64,000 bases of DNA, from assembly GCF_000828475.1 (NCBI RefSeq), contig NZ_AP014648.1, forward strand, positions 3,173,400 through 3,237,399, read 5' to 3'. Of the stretch, positions 58,354 through 64,000 are shown piece by piece. The position numbers were made by a program, and so were the translations under genes. Source of the stretch: Methyloceanibacter caenitepidi (GTDB lineage Bacteria > Pseudomonadota > Alphaproteobacteria > Rhizobiales > Methyloligellaceae). The notes below the pieces were generated by a model, which had not been told where the DNA came from, made no database searches, and saw nothing but the letters and a program-made list of their open reading frames with translations. The stretch's first letter is position 1, and each line of letters opens with the position of its first letter.

Positions 58354-58631
58354 AATCGGTTTCTCCCCTAACGCCCGCCGATCCGCCAGTTCGGGCTGGG
58401 TGAAAAACCGAGACAATCGGGATCTTCACAAACGAGGTGCTGGCGACAGCTTTCCGCGGATCAGGGTGCCGCCTCGCGACGCGGCACCGCGACAATAGCG
58501 AAGCTGGCCAAGCGCGGCAAATGCCGCCGTATCCAAAGCGACGGCCGCGCATTTACAATTCGGTGATGATTCGCCATTGATCTTTCGCAACGAATCCTTG
58601 TCTGGCGCGCAACGGCGGGCCAAAGGGCGCT

Positions 58632-60008
58632 ATGACCTACCTGAAGAAAGTCTGGCTGATCGCCGCCTTGGTGCTGCTTCCTTTCACGGCGGCCTACGGG
58701 ATCGACAGGCTTGTCCTGGCACCGTCCTGCCCGGATTGCCACGCCGCGATGACTGAGGCCCTCCCCCTCTTCGACGGGTCCGAGGACGGTCTCGTGCGCA
58801 TCCGTGCCAACAACATGACCTTCCGGGCGCGCGTCGCCGGCAGCGGCAATCGCGACGACGAAGGCGTGATCCTGCTGCATGGCTTCCCCGAAACGTCGAT
58901 CATGTGGGAGCCGCTGCTCGCGGCGCTGCGCAAGGCCGGCTATCGTGCCATCGCCTTCGACCAGCGCGGCTACAGCCCTGGCGCGAGGCCGCGGCTGGAG
59001 AACGACTACACCAAGGGAAAACTTGCCAACGACGTCCTGGCCGTGGCGGACGCGGCGGGCTTTGAGAAGTTCCACGTCATCGGCCACGACTTCGGCGGGG
59101 CCATCGCCTGGACGCTGGCCGACCGCTATCCGGAACGCGTGCTGAGCCTCACCTCGCTGGCCATGCCGCATCCGATGGCGCTCTCCGAGGCGCTGTCGAA
59201 CCCGAGCCCGCAATGGCCGGCCAGCAGCTACGTCCTGTTCTATCGCCTGCCGGTTGTTCCGGAACTCGCGATGAGTTTCGACCAGGCTGCCCTCCTTACC
59301 CGCTGGAAGTGGTCGCGGCATCCGAAAGACCAAGTGGCCGAGTATCGCCGCGTGTTCGGTGAGCCCGGCGCGATCCACGCAGCCCTGGATTGGTACCGTG
59401 CGTTCGAGTTCCGCTCATTGGATCCTGCGGGCAAGGTGCGGCCGCCGACCTTGTTCCTATGGGGCGAGGAAGACGGCGCCTTCAGTCGCGCTTCGGCCGT
59501 GGCGACGGCTAACTACATGGACGGCCCCTATCGCTTGCGCACACTCAATGCCGGCCACAATCTCATGCTCGACGCCCCCAGTATCGTCATCCCGGAGGTG
59601 CTGGAGCATCTCGCCAGTGCAGCCAAAGCCCGCGAACAATGGACGGCGGCCCTGGCTTCGAGTTCGGAGGAGATGGACGGCACCGAAGCGTCTTGCGACC
59701 AAGTGCCCCCGCATTGCCTGCGGATTCAGCTCTCGCCGGAAGGAAAGACCTTCCGCATCCGCAACCAGTGCAATGACACGTACAAGGGCGTCGTCCGCGT
59801 CACCTGTTCCGCGTGGGCACCCGATACCGGGATCGAGTACCGTTTCAATCTCGGCGCCAAGTCCGAATTGGCCCAGGAAGGTGTCGGCGCCCGCACCGGC
59901 CAATCGAACGGCACATGCTATTTCCGGCCGAGACTCTGCGCGAAGGTTACGGCGCCGGTGAAGCCGAAGGCCGCGTCGTTCTGGCCCTTACCTATAGGGC
60001 ACTGGTAA
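58632..60008 (+). CDS. Exported alpha/beta hydrolase with an extra Cys-containing C-terminal domain
   Basis: 458 residues. N-terminal membrane/signal segment ([16 protein letters not shown]) followed by CPDC (residues about 34-37). Epoxide-hydrolase-like core about 55-335: HGFPETS oxyanion loop, the nucleophile Asp elbow [24 protein letters not shown], catalytic acid region [12 protein letters not shown] and the His in [12 protein letters not shown]. The C-terminal ~110 residues are extra, with six cysteines ([42 protein letters not shown]) that suggest a disulfide-rich module. Overlaps the convergent DUF202 gene by 17 bp. Confidence 0.85.
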   Translation: MTYLKKVWLIAALVLLPFTAAYGIDRLVLAPSCPDCHAAMTEALPLFDGSEDGLVRIRANNMTFRARVAGSGNRDDEGVILLHGFPETSIMWEPLLAALRKAGYRAIAFDQRGYSPGARPRLENDYTKGKLANDVLAVADAAGFEKFHVIGHDFGGAIAWTLADRYPERVLSLTSLAMPHPMALSEALSNPSPQWPASSYVLFYRLPVVPELAMSFDQAALLTRWKWSRHPKDQVAEYRRVFGEPGAIHAALDWYRAFEFRSLDPAGKVRPPTLFLWGEEDGAFSRASAVATANYMDGPYRLRTLNAGHNLMLDAPSIVIPEVLEHLASAAKAREQWTAALASSSEEMDGTEASCDQVPPHCLRIQLSPEGKTFRIRNQCNDTYKGVVRVTCSAWAPDTGIEYRFNLGAKSELAQEGVGARTGQSNGTCYFRPRLCAKVTAPVKPKAASFWPLPIGHW

Positions 60009-60381
60009 GGAGCGGGACGCTGGCGATCACGATCAGCACGGCGAGAATCCCCGCCAGTACAAATTCCATGACGTAGCCCGTTTTGTGAATCTCCTCGTCT
60101 AGAAGCAGATTCCGCGTGCGCAGAAAACGAACCGTCGCCGCCACGATAAAGAAGACGCCCACCAAGATGAACCAGACGCCGGTGCTGAGTCCGAAGGCCC
60201 GCGACATGCGTTCAAGCTGCGTATGAGCCTCGGGCTTGATGTCCACTGCCTCGGCCATGGTCATGACGAAGAGGTCGAAGCGGTCGATTAGGAACCCGAA
60301 CGCGATGATCGCGACACCGGTCCGCATCCAGGCGAGAAAGGTCCGTTCGTTGGCTGCGTGGTCCGTATAGGATTTGATCAT
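59992..60381 (-). CDS. DUF202 (YidH-type) membrane protein
   Basis: 129 residues from ATG 60381. The DUF202 signature [20 protein letters not shown] is at the N-terminus, followed by two more transmembrane helices ([38 protein letters not shown]). A three-helix inner-membrane protein of unknown function. It follows the MarR gene by 43 bp on the same strand and may share its operator. Confidence 0.9.
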   Translation of the reverse strand: MIKSYTDHAANERTFLAWMRTGVAIIAFGFLIDRFDLFVMTMAEAVDIKPEAHTQLERMSRAFGLSTGVWFILVGVFFIVAATVRFLRTRNLLLDEEIHKTGYVMEFVLAGILAVLIVIASVPLLTSAL

Positions 60382-60424
60382 GGCGCCCCCCTCTTGGCCT
60401 GGCATCAGATCCCTGCGGTCGTCC

Positions 60425-60886
60425 TCATGTCGCCCGGATCATACTGCGCCGGCTCGGCGCGCACCGGGGCTTCGACAGCTCGGCCTGCAAGGTTGCAAGT
60501 TTCTCGAGCGACACACCCTTCATCGGGATCGCGTCGAGCCCGTCGGCGACGACCTGCTCCGCATCGCTCAAGAGTTCCAGGCCCGCAGGCGTGAGCTTCG
60601 CGAGGCTGCAGCGGGCGTCCCGCTCGTGCTTCTCCGTGGCGACAACGCCGATCTTCTCCAAAGGCCGTAATGCGCGCGTCACCGCCGATGCCGTGAGGCC
60701 AACCGCCTCGGCGAGATCGACCCGCATGACCCCGCGGCGCTCCGCGCCGGCAAGCGCCTTGAGAATTCTGTATTCGCTGAACGAAATCCCCCGTGCCATC
60801 GACAAAGCATTATCCAGCCGCCGTTCGATACGGGCGGCCACATCCAACAGAACCAGCACGGCATCCTCTCTTTCACTCTCATTCAT
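60425..60886 (-). CDS. MarR-family transcriptional regulator
   Basis: 153 residues from ATG 60886. Winged helix-turn-helix: [60 protein letters not shown]; flanking dimerisation helices. MarR proteins are usually repressors released by small aromatic ligands or oxidants. The perfect 7-bp palindrome at 60908-60925, just upstream, is a likely autoregulatory site. The DUF202 gene follows and is the probable target. Confidence 0.93.
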   Translation of the reverse strand: MNESEREDAVLVLLDVAARIERRLDNALSMARGISFSEYRILKALAGAERRGVMRVDLAEAVGLTASAVTRALRPLEKIGVVATEKHERDARCSLAKLTPAGLELLSDAEQVVADGLDAIPMKGVSLEKLATLQAELSKPRCAPSRRSMIRAT

Positions 60887-60907
60887 GCACGCATGATACC
60901 GTATAGT

Positions 60908-60925
60908 TACTTGATTAGTCAAGTA
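60908..60925. promoter_or_regulatory. MarR-type operator palindrome
   Basis: TACTTGA-TTAG-TCAAGTA, perfect 7-bp arms with a 4-bp centre, 22 bp upstream of the MarR start codon; the length and shape match MarR-family operators. Confidence 0.75.
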
Positions 60926-60970
60926 TCAAGTTAGCTTAGGTTCTGTTCTCGCCCGCGTCGGCAGCAGCTC

Positions 60971-61855
60971 TTACCCGTTGCCCTCGACGGGCACGACGTC
61001 GACCTCCACGCGCAGCTGGTGCGCGCCGGACCCGACGAACACCCCATGCACGGGAGAGACGTCAGAGAAGTCTCGTCCGACCGCCAAATCCACGTGATCG
61101 GTCGATGCGTGGATCGCGTTGGTGGGGTCGAACCCGATCCAGCCGCCGACCTCGCCGGTCCAAACGGACACCCAGGCATGGGTCGCATCCGCGCCCTGCA
61201 GCCGCTCCTCGCCAGGCGGCGGAATAGTGCGCAGATATCCGCTCACATACGCTGCCGGCAGCCCCAGCCCGCGCAATCCCGAAATCATGATCTGCGCGAA
61301 GTCCTGGCAGACGCCGCTGCGCTGTGCGAAAGCTTGCGCCACCGTCGTCGAAACCTCGGTCGTGGTCGTCTCGTATTCGAAGTCGTTTCGTATGCGCGTC
61401 ATCAAATCCGTACACGCATCGAATATGCCTCTTCCCTCTGGGAAGCTTTCTTGTGCGTACTGCGCCACATCGCGTTCGAGCGAAATCAGCGGGCTCGGGA
61501 ACAGGAAATGGGCGAGGCCGCTGCCGGACAAGTCCCGCCGCGAGAGCGCCTCCTGCGCCACCCGCTCCCAGGAGAGATTCTCCCCGATGAGTGACGGACG
61601 GTCGAGGCGCTCCACACGTGCCGACGACTTGATGATGAGTTCCGTGTGCTTTGTATCGATAGTGACGACATCGACGGCGTTGCCGAAAAAGTCGTCATGC
61701 ACCGCAATGTGGTCGGGCGGCGGATCGACTCGAACCGTATGCCCCAGCTTGCGTTGAAGCTCGCTGTTTCGCGGCGTCAGACGAAGCGCGAGTGTCGCAG
61801 ACATGACAGGCTCGTCGTAGGCATACGCCGTGAGATGATCGATGTCGTAAATCAC
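60971..61855 (-). CDS. Transglutaminase-like protein
   Basis: 294 residues. Start is GTG 61855 (I-Y-D-I-D-HLTAYAYDEPV follows), overlapping the upstream stop (GTGA, 4 bp); a longer upstream ORF lacks homology. N-terminal beta domain (LRLTPRNSELQRKLGHTVRV), then the transglutaminase core with catalytic Cys in RSGVCQDFAQIMISGLRGLG, His in GADATHAWVSVWTGEVG and Asp in IGFDPTNAIHAST. Such proteins pair with the ATP-grasp/alpha-E protein encoded upstream, in a module of unknown peptide-linking function. Confidence 0.92.
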   Translation of the reverse strand: MIYDIDHLTAYAYDEPVMSATLALRLTPRNSELQRKLGHTVRVDPPPDHIAVHDDFFGNAVDVVTIDTKHTELIIKSSARVERLDRPSLIGENLSWERVAQEALSRRDLSGSGLAHFLFPSPLISLERDVAQYAQESFPEGRGIFDACTDLMTRIRNDFEYETTTTEVSTTVAQAFAQRSGVCQDFAQIMISGLRGLGLPAAYVSGYLRTIPPPGEERLQGADATHAWVSVWTGEVGGWIGFDPTNAIHASTDHVDLAVGRDFSDVSPVHGVFVGSGAHQLRVEVDVVPVEGNG

Positions 61856-64000
61856 GAAAGGCTGCTCGTCTCCGCCGCAACCGAGACTTTCTGGCGCCGC
61901 GGAAAATAACGGACGGCAATCGCTTCGGCGAGTTGCAGGATTCTTTGCTCGAATGCCAGGATGGCTTGCTTGTCGATCTCGTTGGCCTTGGCCATCTCCA
62001 ATTCGGTGGCCAGGATCGAGGCGATGCCTTGCGGCTCTTCGGGGACGCCGTCGTTCCGCAGCGTCGGCAGGATCGCCAAATGATCTCTGATCGCCGAGAG
62101 CTGGAAGCTGATGGAGCGGGGATTGTACGGATCGAGCATCACCATGTCGCGTACGGGCGCCAGCGCCACGCCGGTCATGTAGCGCGACCGGTAGGTGATC
62201 TGCGAGTCGACGAGATCGAGCATGACTTCCAGATCCTCGGCCGTCGCCTCGTCCTCGATGAACGTGCGTGCGATCCGGCAGGTGAGAATGGCTCGTTCGA
62301 TCCGCCTGCCGATGTCGAGGAAACGCCACCCCGCATCCCGGTTCATACTCTCCTGGGTCAGACCGGAAAGCGCGGCGAGGCCCTCGAGCGCCTTGTCCGC
62401 GGCGTCCAGTACATCCGCCTCGCTCGGCAGCGCATCGAGGCTGGGGAAGTGCGCGTCGATCTGTCGGGATAGCCGCGAGGCGTCGATCGAAATCCGCTCG
62501 CGGATGACGGAACTTGCGTTGCGGGCAAGACGGATCCCGGCAAGACCGGAGCCGTAAGCGCTATCGTCGGCGAGAGCGTGGCGGGCAACCTCAAGGGGCG
62601 AACTGCCTTTCCGCTCCGGTGCGATTGCGCCCCACGCCACGAGCAGGTGCGTGAGCTTCTCGATCGTCTCCGGGACGTTGCCCGACAGGACATCCATGTC
62701 GATGCTGCGGACGCATAGGCACCGGACGACACGTAACGTTGCTTCAGCGCGCTCGAGATAGCGGCCGTACCAATAGAGATTGTCAGCCGCGCGGCTGGGG
62801 ATATTGCTGAAGACGCGCTGGATGTGGATGTCCTCGCCCGCCGACAGCAGGGATTCCGGCGCGACCGGCTTGGACGACAACACCCATACGTCGGCGGACT
62901 GCACGCCCACGCCCATGCTGATGGCGCGCGCATCCGTGTCGGCGGAAATGCGGCAGAAGCCGCCCGGCATGATCTGCCACCCGTTCTCCGTCGCCGCTGC
63001 GAAGACACGAAGGACGAAGGGACGCGGGACCAGCCTGTCACCCTCCCACACGGGCGTGGTCGACAACTGGACGACCTCCTGACCGACATAGTCCATGCCG
63101 CGCCGTTCGACAGCCTCGCGCAGATCGGCCCGCCCAGCCTCGTCGAGTGTTCCTGGCACCGTCGACAGCTCGCCCTGGAGAAGCGACATCTGGCCGAACA
63201 AGGCGCCGGAGATCGCCATGTCGTCGAAATTGTCGAGGACGTGACGTTTGCTGCGGGGATCGCCGCACCACCACGTGGCGATGTTGGGAAGCGCCAGTTC
63301 CTGATCGATAAGCTTGGAGGCAAGCGACGGCATGATGCTCATAATGGCGCGCGATTCCGCGATGCCGCAGCCCGGCATGTTGGCGACGACCGTGCCGCCA
63401 TGACGCAACGCCGAGATCAAGCCTGGGATGCCGAGCCGAGATTGCCCATTCAACTCAATGGGATCCACATAGTTCGAATCGACGAAGCGCCAGATCGCGT
63501 CCGCGCGTTTGGGCCCCGCGATCGTGCGCACATGCGTCATCGCATCGTGGACCACGAGATCGTCGCCTTCGACCAAAAGAAAGCCGAGATAGCGTGCGAG
63601 ATAGGCCTGCTCGAAATAAGTCTGGCTGTAAGGACCCGGCGTGAGCAAACAGATACGCGGCTCGGCCCCCGGAGCGGCATCGACGAGCGAGGAGCGAAAG
63701 TCGCTAAAGAACGGCGCCAGACGGCACACATTCATGCGGCGATACCCCGTCGGCAACGCGCGCGACATGACAAGCCGGTTCTCCAGGGCGTAACCGAGGC
63801 CCGAGGGCGCCTGGGCGCGGTCGCTCAGAACCCACCAGCGTCCGTCCGGTCCACGACCGAGATCGGCGGCATAGAAGCGCAGCCAGCGCCCGCCAGGCGG
63901 CGACACACCCGCCAAGGGCCGCACGAACTCGCTCGAGCCGGCGATCAGCGCCGCGGGGACGACGCCATCGTGGACCAGTTCCCCCGGACCGTAGACGTCC
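61852..64000 (-). CDS. Circularly permuted ATP-grasp / alpha-E domain protein, partial
   Basis: The frame is open through the right edge, so the N-terminus is missing; 715 residues visible. The first part is a circularly permuted ATP-grasp (WVLSDRAQAPSGLGYALENR, PRICLLTPGPYSQTYFEQAYLA, DGRLVSRP-like region WEGDRLVPRPFVLRVF); the C-terminal part is the DUF403/alpha-E domain (DNLYWYGRYLERAEATLRVVRC, LLDLVDSQITYRSRYMTG). This fusion is widespread beside transglutaminase genes, as here (4-bp overlap), and is thought to form an amide-bond-making module, product unknown. Confidence 0.9.
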   Translation of the reverse strand, partial: DVYGPGELVHDGVVPAALIAGSSEFVRPLAGVSPPGGRWLRFYAADLGRGPDGRWWVLSDRAQAPSGLGYALENRLVMSRALPTGYRRMNVCRLAPFFSDFRSSLVDAAPGAEPRICLLTPGPYSQTYFEQAYLARYLGFLLVEGDDLVVHDAMTHVRTIAGPKRADAIWRFVDSNYVDPIELNGQSRLGIPGLISALRHGGTVVANMPGCGIAESRAIMSIMPSLASKLIDQELALPNIATWWCGDPRSKRHVLDNFDDMAISGALFGQMSLLQGELSTVPGTLDEAGRADLREAVERRGMDYVGQEVVQLSTTPVWEGDRLVPRPFVLRVFAAATENGWQIMPGGFCRISADTDARAISMGVGVQSADVWVLSSKPVAPESLLSAGEDIHIQRVFSNIPSRAADNLYWYGRYLERAEATLRVVRCLCVRSIDMDVLSGNVPETIEKLTHLLVAWGAIAPERKGSSPLEVARHALADDSAYGSGLAGIRLARNASSVIRERISIDASRLSRQIDAHFPSLDALPSEADVLDAADKALEGLAALSGLTQESMNRDAGWRFLDIGRRIERAILTCRIARTFIEDEATAEDLEVMLDLVDSQITYRSRYMTGVALAPVRDMVMLDPYNPRSISFQLSAIRDHLAILPTLRNDGVPEEPQGIASILATELEMAKANEIDKQAILAFEQRILQLAEAIAVRYFPRRQKVSVAAETSSLS

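Noticed and set aside
60971..62329. The 452-residue version of the transglutaminase
   Set aside because: The upstream part is Arg/His-rich noise overlapping the ATP-grasp gene; the GTG at 61855 starts the real protein.
1..64000. CRISPR arrays, tRNA or rRNA genes, transposases and phage genes
   Set aside because: I saw no regularly spaced repeats, cloverleaf, rRNA-like segment or transposase motif in the window; the only mobile-like element is the dnaE2 repeat.

Overview
The window is GC-rich DNA from an alphaproteobacterium, most likely Hyphomicrobiales. Support comes from the imuA-imuB-dnaE2 SOS cassette with a GAAC-N7-GAAC LexA box, an ALAS-type hemA, a Flp/Fap pilin, a porin_2-type porin and a palindromic repeat of the kind scattered through Hyphomicrobiales genomes. 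An orphan pqqB and an ABC pair of the type linked to PQQ-dependent alcohol oxidation suggest a methylotrophic or alcohol-oxidising lifestyle; that is inference, and no genus can be assigned.

Layout, left part: SPFH/stomatin protein (partial), ferrochelatase, Nudix, NicO nickel/cobalt exporter with DUF1007 partner, Flp pilin, L,D-transpeptidase, methyltransferase (1-7.0 kb). The SOS mutasome imuA-imuB-dnaE2 follows, with a palindromic repeat spliced in frame into dnaE2 (7.1-13.1 kb). Then come gamma-glutamyltransferase, thiO-thiS-thiG-thiE, a CHAD protein, pqqB, and small secreted proteins (13-21 kb).

Middle part (21-38.9 kb): a transport island. Two tandem TonB-dependent receptors (TBDTs) carry very acidic Cys-containing inserts. 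They face an ExbB-ExbD-TonB operon, a pair of paralogous exported barrel-like proteins and a histidine kinase/response regulator pair. A TauABC/SsuABC-like importer and, convergent to it, a PedB/PedC-like ABC pair follow. Together they look like a dedicated system for moving a multivalent cation or its chelate across the envelope. A lanthanide or iron substrate is my leading inference; copper is not excluded.

Right part (39-64 kb): porin, single-domain response regulator, hemA, small membrane and secreted proteins, a GYF-like membrane protein, GMC oxidoreductase, then SDR dehydrogenase, GH15 glycosidase and fatty acid cis/trans isomerase in a row, a flavodoxin-fold reductase, two tandem genes for 34-residue secreted peptides, a TetR regulator, a cytochrome P460-like protein, a GH15 glucoamylase, an ankyrin-repeat protein, an alpha/beta hydrolase with an extra Cys-containing tail, a DUF202 protein, a MarR regulator with a palindromic operator, and a transglutaminase plus circularly permuted ATP-grasp/alpha-E protein cut by the right edge.

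The most interesting items are the acidic-receptor island, the tandem 34-residue secreted peptides with a likely shared TetR operator, the in-frame repeat in dnaE2, and a cluster of perfect palindromes between the two receptors. Functions are assigned by reading motifs; no database search was possible.
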